DNA of 64,000 bases from Catenaria anguillulae PL171 (lineage: Eukaryota; Blastocladiomycota; Blastocladiomycetes; Blastocladiales; Catenariaceae): the NCBI GenBank assembly GCA_002102555.1, contig MCFL01000010.1:310001-374000 (forward strand), given 5' to 3'. Shown piece by piece: positions 1-10,234 of this stretch. The translations under genes and the position numbers were made by a program. Numbering within the stretch: the stretch's first letter is position 1; every line of letters starts with the position of its first letter. The notes under the pieces were generated by a model. It was not told the DNA's origin, did not search any database, and was given only the letters and a program-made list of their open reading frames with translations.

Positions 1-67
1 CGCCGGGGGCAAGCTGCGACTGAACAAAGTGGACGGCCGTCTCGCCGCCGATCTTGAGGGACGCCAT
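1..67 (-). CDS. 5' end of an unidentified gene, cut by the window edge
   Basis: Reading leftward, an ATG at 67 opens a frame without a stop to the window edge. It begins MASLKIGGETAVHFVQSQLA, 22 residues in all. The codons prefer G or C in the third position, as in the confirmed genes nearby. The fragment is too short to assign to a family. It could be a first exon. Confidence 0.4.
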   Translation of the reverse strand, partial: MASLKIGGETAVHFVQSQLAPG

Positions 68-598
68 TTGTCGGGTAGGAGGGTTGCGGTCGAGGGATGC
101 CAGTGGGTGCTCAGTCAGTCATGTGACATGTGCTGGTCGTGAGCATGCATGCGCAGTCGTGGTTAACATGCAAATACCATTTCTTTACGAAGTGTTTTGC
201 ACAATGGTTGCCGGCCCCGCTGGGCCGTCGATCCATCCATCCAACCCGCGAGACTTTGTCACCCATTCCGGGGCAAAATCATCGATGTACCACCATTCCG
301 TGCCCATCCCGCAGCGGACCCACCCATGAGCCTGAGCGGACCCAGTTTGCATACGGTCTCGGCTTTCAGGCCATACCAGGGGCGACAGAAACTTCCGTAC
401 ATAATGATTGAGGAATGTAAATATGTACACCCAAGTGTTGCAAATAAATTTGTCTCTTCCTTTTCGTACGCCTCTTTTTTTTTTTTTCCTCTCTCGTTCT
501 CTCCACACCCCCGATTGACTTGCACCATGACGGTATCCTGGAATCACAAAAAGAGAACGCCCCCACCTATGTACTTCCACTGGCTTTCCCCGATGCAA
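68..598. other. Intergenic stretch, no gene seen
   Basis: About 530 bases between the edge gene and the end of the first orphan gene. Frames on both strands overlap without codon bias or recognisable motifs. It holds a T-run near 476-488. It probably contains the 3' untranslated region of the orphan gene to its right and the promoter of the edge gene. Confidence 0.5.
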
Positions 599-1372
599 TC
601 ATGATCCAAACCCAAAAGCGACCATCGACTGATCCCCGTGCTCCGGCCCCGAAGGCAATGGTGTCACGGTCGGCAACACAATGGGTACCTGGGGCTCTTG
701 CGCTGCCCCCCAGGCCGGCGACGCGGACGCCAACACCGACATGTGCAACGTGTGCGGCAACGGCGGCTGCACAGGTCGCGGACGGCGTCGGACCAGGGGC
801 GCATTTGGAGTCGGTGGTGGTGGGGATGGGAACCGTGACGGTACCGCAAGTGGCAGCAAGCATTGACTTTGGTTTGGCGGCGGTTGAAGGTGAACCTGAG
901 TCATTGAGTCCATCGGGGGCAGCAGCGAGGCGATACCTGAAGATCCACCACTGCTGGGATGCTCCGTGATCAAGGTTGGAGTGCGCATAAGGCAAGCGGT
1001 CGGTGACAAGGGTCGCGGTTGGTGAAGAAGCCCAACAGCCGCAAGCGTGGCAGCTTGAGACTGCACGACGACAAGTGGCATGATGGTGGCCGCCGATGGA
1101 GCAGCAAATCCGTTGCTTGATAGAGTCGGGTATGAATAGGCCGCCGAGAAAACTGCATCTTGATGAGGATGGGCGGAAGCCTTGACGGGAGCAGAACAAA
1201 CCGGCGTTTCTATGCGAGCAGGGGAACTAAGAGAGGAAGACAAGGGGTGACTCGATGCACTGGATGGGCTGGACATGGGGGACACAGGGCAGCCTCGTAT
1301 GGGTTCTATGTTGGGGGTTACAGTGACAAGGAGCTGGCGCAGCTCGGTCTCTGTGTACAGGAATCTCGACAT
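599..1372 (-). CDS. Orphan Pro/Ser-rich protein A, related to the gene at 3170-3664
   Basis: Frame of 257 residues from an ATG at 1372, which is preferred because the protein then starts like its relative: MSRFLYTETELRQLL here and MSGSTSENELRQRL there. The middle is disordered and rich in Ser, Pro and Ala. The C-terminal part carries the stretch shared with the second copy: APLV, two residues, RPR, two residues, QP, then TL, and after a spacer LP-x-V-x-PLPS. An acceptor-like site (cccaacag) lies just upstream of the ATG, so a further 5' exon may exist and the ATG could be internal. No known domain is recognised. The gene is accepted because two diverged copies keep both ends while the middle drifts. 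Confidence 0.5.
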   Translation of the reverse strand: MSRFLYTETELRQLLVTVTPNIEPIRGCPVSPMSSPSSASSHPLSSSLSSPARIETPVCSAPVKASAHPHQDAVFSAAYSYPTLSSNGFAAPSAATIMPLVVVQSQAATLAAVGLLHQPRPLSPTACLMRTPTLITEHPSSGGSSGIASLLPPMDSMTQVHLQPPPNQSQCLLPLAVPSRFPSPPPPTPNAPLVRRRPRPVQPPLPHTLHMSVLASASPAWGAAQEPQVPIVLPTVTPLPSGPEHGDQSMVAFGFGS

Positions 1373-1580
1373 GGTGTAGTCCTGTTGGGAGTCAACGTGT
1401 AGGTGGTCGTCAGATTCATGCAGAAGCAGAGCAGAACGGTTGAACTGGGCTGTGACTATGTAATACATAGCCCAAGAAGAAAACAAGAACGACCGAAAGC
1501 GAGCACTGATGATGCAGCTGCTGAGCCTGAGGCGATGACCAAGCGCAGCAACCCCGGTTGATTCGAAAGAGCTTGGTGCG

Positions 1581-1823
1581 ACCCAAAAGATCAAGAGCAA
1601 TCAAGGCCAGCTGCTGCGTTTGATTGGCGCCGATAGCGCTTTCCGAGAGCGAGAGAGCTAAGCAGAGCTGTTTCTTGCAGTACTCATACTGGTCTTGATA
1701 CCCGCGGACGGCAAGGGCTAAATGAGTGTTGATGGCCAGCTCGAGAACCGAAAGAAATCGGGACGGATTACCCTGCCGCGCGACGGAAAGCAGACTCGCC
1801 GAGAGGAGTTGAGGCGGGACCAT
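1581..1823 (-). CDS. Possible upstream exon or small separate gene, helical
   Basis: A frame starting MVPPQLLSASLLSVARQGNP runs for about 81 residues before the sequence loses protein character. It looks helical, with regularly spaced Leu, Ala and Tyr, and contains no low-complexity runs. It lies about 200 bases upstream of orphan A on the same strand. It could be that gene's first exon, joined at the acceptor just before 1372, or an independent small gene. I could not fix a donor that keeps the frame. No family is recognised. Confidence 0.3.
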
Positions 1824-3169
1824 ATCTTTATGTCCTTTATTGACCGATGAGGGTGCTTGATACGAAGGACGGACACGAGTGACGGGATTGCGGTCTGCCT
1901 TGCGATTCCTTAGCTGAGGCTGGAACGAGTGAATGATGACCAAGTATTGAGAGATGATAAATATTCCGGTTTTGATCAAGAAAAAGATAAAGAACAGTGA
2001 ATTTGACCGGAGTCGGCAACAAAGGCAGCACTCGTCAGGCGGCAAGGACGGCGCCAACCGAGCCTGCCCCAGGGGTACTAATTTGTCTGCACACTCAATA
2101 GGCAGTCATGAATACTGCTATGTACCTGGATACCTTGTTGTGGTTAAACGGGGCAACAAATCGATGTTTTTCAATTCGTTTTGATCCACTAACCAAGGGA
2201 ACGACCAAGAAAGTCGCCTGCGTTCATTCGCCCACAAGTTCCGCAACGGAATTCGGCGTGGCACTGGCTGATGCCATGGAACTTGAGCTATCTCTTAGTC
2301 CCTCGAGATTGAATCCTACGGGGCATTGATCATAAGTGGTTCATACATCACATTTCGCTCACTACGGAATTGGTTGGATGAGATGGCGAACCGACCGTGG
2401 CTCTTGTTCATCGGCACCGGATCGGTCACTGTATAGCCGTCACATACGCCAATCCTCCGCTGAGGCTGCACGGGGTGTGAGCGAAAAAGTTGGAGCCGCA
2501 CACTAGCGTTCCAGTACGTTCCAGTAGGTGTATCGTAACCCATACCAGCTTCCAGACTCAAGTAGTTTCTCGCCGCCACGGGGCAATCTATTTCTCCGCA
2601 AAGCCATCTCGGCGACCAAGGCGAACGACGCGATGGTCCTCACAGTCCAATTTTCCGAGCGGGCGACAGCCCAATAAGCTCCGTTGTTTCCACTCCGTGA
2701 GTGGTCACCGTCATTCAACAACAGCTGACAAGCATGTGCCATGGTCCCGAGCTTTCTCTGCATGCTAGCGAATATCGCAAGTGTCACTCAGTTTTCAGAC
2801 GTCACGGAACTTTTCAGGGCTTGTCAAGTCCAATGATCCATTCTCTAGCATTGGATCAGGCTCAAAGACTAATACCTATGGACGATGATTCTCAACTCAA
2901 TTTCACCCGTCAACAGTGAGTGTCAACGGCCACATGCTTCATCGATCTACTCCGCAACATGGGTACTTAGGACGTATATTGTAAAGACGAGGAAAACGTC
3001 GCTCGTATGCAAGGCGCTTCACCTATCCAGGCACTATTTACACACAAACTGGAACACCAAGCAAAGCAAAGAGGGACTGAGAAAAAAAAACGCATTTCCT
3101 CATGATTTCCGTGACAAATGAATCCCAACCTGATTCCCACTCCTCTCTCCTTCCATAATGACCAAGCAT
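1824..3169. other. Intergenic stretch between the two orphan paralogues
   Basis: About 1.3 kb. Only short overlapping frames on both strands, none with domain motifs or the third-position bias of neighbouring genes. No repeats or structured RNA were recognised. It probably holds the promoter of the leftward orphan A and the 3' region of orphan B. Confidence 0.5.
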
Positions 3170-3664
3170 TCACCGTCCCACCGGTTCGTAATACTCGCGC
3201 CGCGACGGCAAAGGCGCGACAGGCGGAAGCGATATCGAAGCCGGGAACTCGGCAAGCTGCAGCGTGTACGCCAACGTCGGCTGCGGACGCCTGGGACGTT
3301 GGCCAACAAGCGGTGCGCCGGGTGCAGGCGATGATGGTGTTGGCAACAGCTGATGATGTTGCGGCTTCACCCGAGGCGCTGCAACAACGTTGTTGATCAC
3401 GGACGGGAATGGGGTCCAGTTTGGGAGGGAGGGTACAAGGGAAGATTGTTGAAACCCGCCACGTGAGACATTGGAAGACACTGGGCCAGGCGCCGGCATG
3501 TTGGATGACGGCATAGAACCTTTTCTGATGGTGAGAGGATGAGGTGTTGGGTATTGCTGATCTTGCGTCATCAGGCTGGAAATGGACTCTGGCACAAGTA
3601 TCGGTGCGCCAGCGTCGGCCTGCAACCGCTGGCGCAGCTCGTTTTCCGAAGTACTTCCCGACAT
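3170..3664 (-). CDS. Orphan Pro/Ser-rich protein B, paralogue of 599-1372
   Basis: A 164-residue frame that starts MSGSTSENELRQRLQADAG and ends in REYYEPVGR. It shares with protein A the N-terminal ELRQ-x-L and the C-terminal block APLV, two residues, RPR, QP, TL, then LP-P-V-A-PLPS. The middle is shorter than in A and rich in Pro, Ser and Gln. Upstream on the minus strand there is a gtaagt donor and a tatatcag acceptor near 3725-3765, so a 5' exon may precede this one and the ATG might be internal. Both copies point the same way and lie about 1.8 kb apart, as expected of a tandem duplication. Function unknown. Confidence 0.5.
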   Translation of the reverse strand: MSGSTSENELRQRLQADAGAPILVPESISSLMTQDQQYPTPHPLTIRKGSMPSSNMPAPGPVSSNVSRGGFQQSSLVPSLPNWTPFPSVINNVVAAPRVKPQHHQLLPTPSSPAPGAPLVGQRPRRPQPTLAYTLQLAEFPASISLPPVAPLPSRREYYEPVGR

Positions 3665-5386
3665 AATGCGCTTTGGAGACGATTCCGAGGGGATCAGAGA
3701 GAGTGATGATGGCTGGACAGGCTGATATACGTGAGTGATGGAAGTAGTGGCTCGGAGAACTTACAGCGAGAACATAAGGTCTTAGCCCTGTACCGAAATC
3801 AACGGGAGCAAGCGAGGTTTTCAAGGTTTTGGAATCACAAGTATTACCATGGACACATGTGAAAAGGAGGCGTTCAAAACGTTCAAGGAAACATGCAGTT
3901 GGCCACACCCAGCTGTGCGACCGCTGTGCAAACCGGGGCAACATAGAGTTTGGTTGCGCTGGAAATTGTGGCTTTGAGCTCAACCGTCCAATTTGCGTCA
4001 TCCATGGACGCAATCATGTTTATCCTGTGCATGCATAGGATCATTTAAGCGTAAACATCTCTCTCGGTCAGGTGTGTTCGTCCTCGGACGAGGTCTGCTC
4101 TTGAGTCACATTTCTGACCGCAGTTCGGAGACAATGCGCGGAAAGGAGGTCAAGCATCGATGCAATTGGTTTCCGTGCGCCCGTCCTCCGACTCAATCAT
4201 GTCATCTGCTTTTGCAGTTTCTTTGTTTGAACTCAAAGACCCACGGCCGTAAATGTGAAGTGGTTGGATAGGTATGCTGAGCCCCCTAATAATAATGCTG
4301 AGGGGCAAGTGGCACCCAATCGCCCAAAACTTATGTGGGTGCACGAGCAGTGGCTCATCATGTGTCTCTTCCGAAACCCGTATTACTGTTGACAAGAGCA
4401 CCAATCATATGAAAGCCCACTCCGCAGTGTACCGACATCTCTGGATTACGCAATGCGAACGCTTTTGCTCCCCTTCCACTCCACTATCAGGGACTTACCT
4501 ATACCTCGCTGTGGTCCGTGCCCACTTGCCAGCATCTTCACGAGTCGTCTCCCTCCTGATTGCTGCTCACTGTTCCCCTCATGTCGACGCGACGTATGTT
4601 TTTCTCTGCAACAGATTTCCTCGATGTATGCAGACCAAAACGCAATTGCCTTTTCCCGCCCTGTCAGCACGCCCATTTCCCACATCCGGATCGATCCACA
4701 GGGGTATGGAGTAATTACGTTGCCCGAGCTGTGCACCTAATCGGATTCTCGGTCCTTCGCAATGGTCGACCCGTTCGGACCGCTGATTTCGTACGTAAAC
4801 TCAAGATTGCCATCCTTCATCGAGATTTTGCGGATCGCCAGACATTCACGGATTCATTTCCAGCAGAGAGGCAGAAAAAACTTGCTTGCAAAACACACTC
4901 TTTCAGGATGCCAACTTTCAAGTGAGGAGATTGAGTTCCGAGTTGGGCGATCGACGAAAAAGGCTCCACATAAATACAACCAGTAACAGAACACAAACGA
5001 CTTTTGAATGTCACACATGGGTCTGATCATGTCTGAGAAGGAGCCTCGTTGGAAATAGGGCAGGATCGCAGGATTGAATCCAATCCAGGATCGAATCCAG
5101 TCCAGGATCGAATCCAATCCAGGATCGAATCCAATCTAGCATTGAAAGGATGACAGGCTGACACAGGGCGAGCCGGTCGCCCAACCATATCGGTAGCTAG
5201 GTAGCCAGGAGCAGCAACATGCGCGATCCAGTTCTGGAAGGTGCATGTATTCTTTCTCTCGAGACGAGCGACAAATCACACAACAAACAAAAACTTGCAA
5301 TGAGACACGCTATCAGGCACACCAAATACAAACCTCACGCCAGAATGTCACTCCATAAAAACAACAAGCAAGTAACTGCGCCACCC
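3665..5386. other. Long non-coding stretch with a 17-bp tandem repeat
   Basis: About 1.7 kb. Short frames occur on both strands but none shows motifs or consistent codon use. The part next to 3665 may contain an upstream exon of orphan B. A 17-bp repeat sits at 5070-5137. Nothing else was recognised. Confidence 0.45.
5070..5137. repeat. Tandem repeat, 17 bp x 4
   Basis: Four consecutive copies of aggatcgaatccaatcc with one or two changes each, at 5070-5086, 5087-5103, 5104-5120 and 5121-5137. The unit is not a multiple of three and lies outside recognised genes, about 250 bases beyond the stop of the SMB-like gene. Confidence 0.9.
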
Positions 5387-6474
5387 TTAAAACTCCTCGG
5401 ACGCAGGCGTACGGTTGCCCTGCTTATCGACAAGATCGACCCACTTTGAACCGTTCCACACGCGGCGCAAATGCCCAGCCATGTTAGGCGTCACCTGGTA
5501 CCCGGCGCTGTGTGCAAACTCGGCAAAGTTCTGGTCCAACTGCAAGGCCGAGACATCCCGGGTGGTAATCACGCGCTCGTTAATGTCGACGGTGGACAAG
5601 TCGGCAGCAGCCACGGCCCAGTTGCGGCGCGGCGTCGGGTCCCAAGCGAGCTTACCACGGGGCACGCGCGGCAGCGTGGCACGGAACGCCGGCTGGGTCT
5701 CCTCGAGCGTGAGCGCATACTTGAGAGCGGCCATGGCCGACTCGCCGCGAAGCTCGGCATAGTACAAGACGTTCCAAGGCTGCGGGGCAGGCTGAATGGC
5801 GCGATCGCCAGATGGGGGCAACGGGCCAACGGCCACACGCACGGTGGCTGCGTTCGGGTTGGTCGGGGCAGCCGCGCCAGGAACACGCACAACTTGTTCA
5901 AAGGTGGCGAGGACGCCAGCACCGCGATGAGCAACAACGTCAAATGCCTTGGAGCACTCCTTGAGAACCCACTTGGGCTCGACCGTCGGGCCAGACGAGC
6001 CCGCAGGCGGGCGCTTGACCTTGAGCACATCCTCGAACGTGCACGAGCGGATCGTAAGCAGCTTGACGGCGGTGCGACCCGTGCCATAGTTGTTGGCGCC
6101 GGTCACGGCAAGCTCGACCTTGTGGAATTCGGGCACGCGCGTGCCCATGGGCAGCTGGGAGATGGACAGGCGGTTGGCACGGGCAAAGGTCTGAACCGAG
6201 GTGTGGAAGCTGGAATAGTCCTCGCAGCAGAAATCGGCTTGCGAGCAAGTGGCCGTGCAACTGCATTGCATGATGGTTGAGCGACCAGCGGTGAATTGCG
6301 GGATGCAAGAGCCGAGGGGAGCGCGGCCTGTCGCGATATCGTGTGTGAGACAACCACGAAGTGTCAATGGTCCAAACAAAGCATCGGAAGCGTACGTTGC
6401 AGAGGGGAAGCAGTCACAGTGGACGCGGCAAGGATAGCCGTGAGGGCGAGAAGAGTCAAAGTAGAGGGAAACAT
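5387..6474 (-). CDS. Secreted protein with a somatomedin-B-like cysteine cluster
   Basis: Two exons, 6474-6396 and 6327-5387, give 339 residues. The first exon encodes a clear signal peptide (MFPSTLTLLALTAILAAST). The intron has a gtacgc donor and a gcgacag acceptor, and the phase fits. Shortly after the join comes CSCTATCSQADFCCEDY, which matches the end of a somatomedin-B domain (C-x-C, C, CC, DY). The remaining 270 residues contain a region with NNYGTGRTAVKLL and a C-terminal half with few cysteines; I recognise no enzyme family there. Known SMB domains form compact disulfide knots in extracellular proteins, so a secreted or surface role is likely. The ligand is unknown. The upstream region to 8027 is shared with Rad9, which is transcribed divergently. 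Confidence 0.75.
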
Positions 6475-8027
6475 GTTGGAGAAAGGCAAATGACACTGAT
6501 TCTCGTAGGGAGGCAGGCGAGAACTTGGAGATGCGCCAAGGTCGGATGTGGATCTTTGGAGGTGAGGGAGAAATGTGTCGGGGGATACGGACGATATTTG
6601 TACCCCTCTCTGTCCTGCCTGTGCATGTGGCATTGCCGTGGACGGACGAGGATATGCAGGGCCAACGAAAGCATTTGCCTTGCTGCTTCTGCTTTGGAAT
6701 TTCTCGGCCTGTTTGCAAACGGTTCCAACACGAGATGGAACTTGATGGGGTTGATCGTGTGCATGAGATCATTTTGCGAGGCAACGTCATTTCTCGCAGC
6801 ATGGAAAATGAGCAGCAGTAGGCCAGAAAATGAAGTGGCAAGCAGTTCCCCAATAACAAGGCATTACAAATCCATATTGCTGATTGATTGTCAAGTGCAA
6901 CGGAAATATGCGAGTCTTTTGGGGTTAATTTATTGGATGCGTCCCCGCGCTGTCTCACACACGAGCATGGTCGTCTGCATGCGCGCACGGAAATCGGCGA
7001 CGTGTGCTGTGCCGAGCGGATTGTGGCGCCTCGATTTCCAATTGAAATTGACTCAGCTTGATTTGAAGCAGCAAACCAATCGTGCAAACGATCCCCAAAC
7101 ATGTTCCGGAAGCATGCTTCTGGTGGGACTTGGACGCTTTCCGTGCACGCAGCGGCATTGTGGGCCGAAGGGGGGGAGGTCAAGTCGTCGCAGTATCGCA
7201 GAAACCGCAATTGGAAGTATACCGAAATACATTCTCTATCTGATTGTCGTCTTGCGGTTGGCGAACAGCCAAAAGTCTGTACTGGTAGCTGCTGTACATG
7301 GGCAGTTTTGAATACGATCTCTTATCCTCGACATATAGACCGGCCGCGGCCGTTGCTGTTCGTGGTCACTTAAGTTTCCCACCAGAGCATCAGACGAGTT
7401 TGATGACAAAGTCAGTGCTTCTACTGCTGTTGTTGTTGGGAGGATAGGTAAGTTGCGCAGTCGTCAGGAGTTGTGAGGGACTGCATGAGGAAATTGCCCG
7501 CCAGAACACGAAATGCATGAAAGATTAGGCGAATATTGATTCTTTTCCAAATTTATGAAACATTACGTTGCTCGCACCCTCGTTCACAGCGCCTTGCCGG
7601 CGGACATTGATGAGGAAGGGAAACAAGAGGTCGCTGTGTGAGTGCACCTCATGTTGAGCGTCCAAACATGTCTCGTCTTTGCGTGCGCAGCCTGCCAGTA
7701 CTGGCATGAGGCGCAAGAGGGGCAAGCACAAAAAATGCCGACTTGGTCATGCTCGGGGTCTGAATTGCTGCTCCTGCCTACGGATCTGTCCAGAGCACGA
7801 TGAAGAAGGGGCGCTCATGGAGCGAGAGTGAGTCAGACAGCAGTGACTCACATGCTCATCAGATGCTTGTTGGATCTCTGTCATGGTTTCGTGGATTAAA
7901 TCAAACCGACTTATGCCCAAAACTCTGGCGAGTATGAAAATATTGGGCGCCTTGGACTCGATGCAATCCAACGCTCATCAACAGATCATCCAGCCTTGAC
8001 CCACGCTCGCAATTGCAATATTCAAGC
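6475..8027. other. Divergent intergenic region between the SMB-like gene and RAD9
   Basis: About 1.55 kb. Frames here overlap on both strands and lack motifs and codon bias. The open stretch on the minus strand is continuous with the SMB-like gene's second exon but lies upstream of its signal peptide, so it is not coding. It presumably carries both promoters. Confidence 0.5.
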
Positions 8028-9993
8028 ATGACCCGCCTGCCCCCAACCCTCGACGCCCATCTGGCTGGCGATGACCTTCGTCGTACGTCCACTCCACTCC
8101 TTGATTCCTTGCACCATGAAGGCTTCAGCTTCAGAGACTTGACTGACTGATCAACGAGGATCGAACAGATTTCTTCAAAGTGCTGCAGATGCTGCACAAG
8201 ATTGGCAACGACCTCTTCATCGAGGCCACGCCCACCCGATTCCACGTGTCCGCCCTCAACGACCACAAGTCGGCCTTTGCCATTGCAAACTTCTCACCCC
8301 TCTTCTTCTCAAGATACTCGGTCACTCCTGCCTCCTCCGCAGGTCCAGCCCCACAGTCTGCAAACACCCGGGGAACACCCACGCCACCCACCGAGCCCAC
8401 CTTGCAATGCTGCCTGCCACTCGCCCCGCTCATTGCCATCTTCAAGGGCAAAGCGCCAACCTCGTCCCACGCCAAATCCTCTCCCATGCTTCCCTCGCCT
8501 TCCGCATCCACAACCACTGCCGTCGGCAATCCGCTTCCCTCTACATCCACCCGAGTGTCCCGCGCCACCTCCGCCTTATCAACGCACTCGTGCCGCCTCC
8601 TGACCACGCCAACCTCGCTCACACTGCGCTTCCACGCCTCGCCCACGGACCTCACCTCCCACAAATCATTCACGCTGCACTTGACCAACACGGGCGCGCA
8701 CCCGCGGCCCGTCTACACCAAATCCTCATGTCCACACATCTGGAGCGTGCGACCCGAGCACCTTGCGGCCATCGCCATGCACTTTCACCCGCGGATCGAT
8801 GACATTATCCTGCGATGTGAACGCGACCGCGTTGTATGGAAAACGGTCCCGCCCGATGCGCCCGAGGTCACGGCCGCATCAGCCGCTGCTGCCGGTACAG
8901 GGGGTGAGGCGGTGGCAAGTGCGGCGTTAGAGACGACGGTCGAGATGGCGGTCGAGGACTTGGAGCCGTATTTGGTGCAGATTCCAGAAACGCCTGTGGC
9001 GGCGTCGACCGGGTCGGCAACAGCGGCGGCGCCGGCGGCCAACGGGCAGACTCAGAACGTGCAAGCTGGGGCGGTGGAAGTATGTTTTGGATGGCGCGAG
9101 TTTAAGGCGACGTTGGCGTTGGCAGAGGCGATTGGCGAGCGAATCACGGCGCACTTGTCTGGGCCGGGCGGGTTCGTAAGTTTATCTTTTTCACCCGTGT
9201 GTTACCTCTCCAACTGACACATAGTATAAACTCGCTGCTGGCCGTTTGCTTGTGTAGAGCAATCATCTTTGCACTTGAAAAACCCGAACTGTATCACATG
9301 GACGTTGTCTTGGCGACAGTTCAAGACGATGCCATGCCCATGAGTCGACCCATTCCCGCCGCTCCGCCTCAAACCGCTCCACAACAGCTCGCTCAACAAT
9401 GCCCGTCCACGCATTACTCGCCCGCTCAATCACCATCACATCAGCATCCATCTCCGCAACACCAGCAAGACCCATTTGCATTCCCATCTCGTGGAGCCCC
9501 ACCACCACCTGCACAATCCGCATCCGGACTCGCAACCATTCCACCACTGACGGCCGCACAACTTGCCAACTTGCGCACCTCACGTACCACGACCACCATG
9601 GCGACGGCCGCCGCCACCCACGCGCCAGCATTGGCTCCCGCAGATCCAAGGTCTGCCGCATTTCCATTCACCACGCCTCGGTCGCCTGCCGCCCCCGCCC
9701 GCTCAACCGACGTTGGTGTCGCGCGCTTGCCCACACTCGGCGACTCGTTTCACCACGACTCAATGACGACCGCTGGGACCGTGACGCCGGATCGGAGCCT
9801 TGGCGTGGGTGCACAGGGTCCACAAGGGTGGTTGGCGCAAGATGCCGGTGGATTTCAGGCGCAGATGGATGCGCGGTGGGCGGCGAGCAGGGCAGTGACC
9901 CCGGCGAGTGCCAGCGAGACGGACGAGGAGGGCGACGACGAGGATGTGCCGCCGACGCCGCCTGCGGCAAAGCGAGCCAGGCTGATGTTTTGA
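8028..9993 (+). CDS. RAD9: DNA-damage checkpoint clamp subunit Rad9
   Basis: Rad9 forms the PCNA-like 9-1-1 ring with Hus1 and Rad1, which is loaded at damaged DNA and activates ATR. Exons 8028-8082, 8169 to about 9171, and about 9258-9993 give roughly 597 residues. Early in exon 2 comes LQMLHKIGNDLFIEA followed by FSPLFFSRY, matching the family's first PCNA fold (human LSRIGDELYLE and FAPLFFQQY). A later SSCPHIWSV fits human ASCPHMLRA. Exon 3 begins with AIIFALEKPELY, the conserved end of the clamp domain. The rest is a disordered tail ending KRARLMF, a likely nuclear signal, as expected of Rad9's phosphorylated tail. The second donor is non-canonical in context (gttcgt) and could be off by a few bases. 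Between about 8440 and 8600 another frame has better codon bias, so two compensating frame errors are possible. Confidence 0.85.
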
Positions 9994-10234
9994 ACGTGCA
10001 TGGACGTTGTTTCGGTCAATGAACATCAAGGAGGCACTGAATGTATTTATGTATACATACATAAACGAGACGTGATCAACAAGGATTGGGAGCAAGCACT
10101 GACTTATTGAAACAAGGAGACAAAACTGCTGGGGGTAAAACGACGTTCAATCAGCCAGCGATGGGATCGCAAAGGGGCTTGAAGTAAAAAAGGGGGAATC
10201 ACAAAGGAGAAAGAAAAACACATCAACATGGATC

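Noticed and set aside
6475-7210. Upstream extension of the SMB-like frame on the minus strand
   Set aside because: The frame stays open, but the signal peptide in the first exon and the matching splice sites show the gene starts at 6474.
6361-7311. 316-codon plus-strand frame opposite the SMB-like gene
   Set aside because: It overlaps the signal-peptide exon and intron of a better-supported gene on the other strand and has no protein-like pattern.
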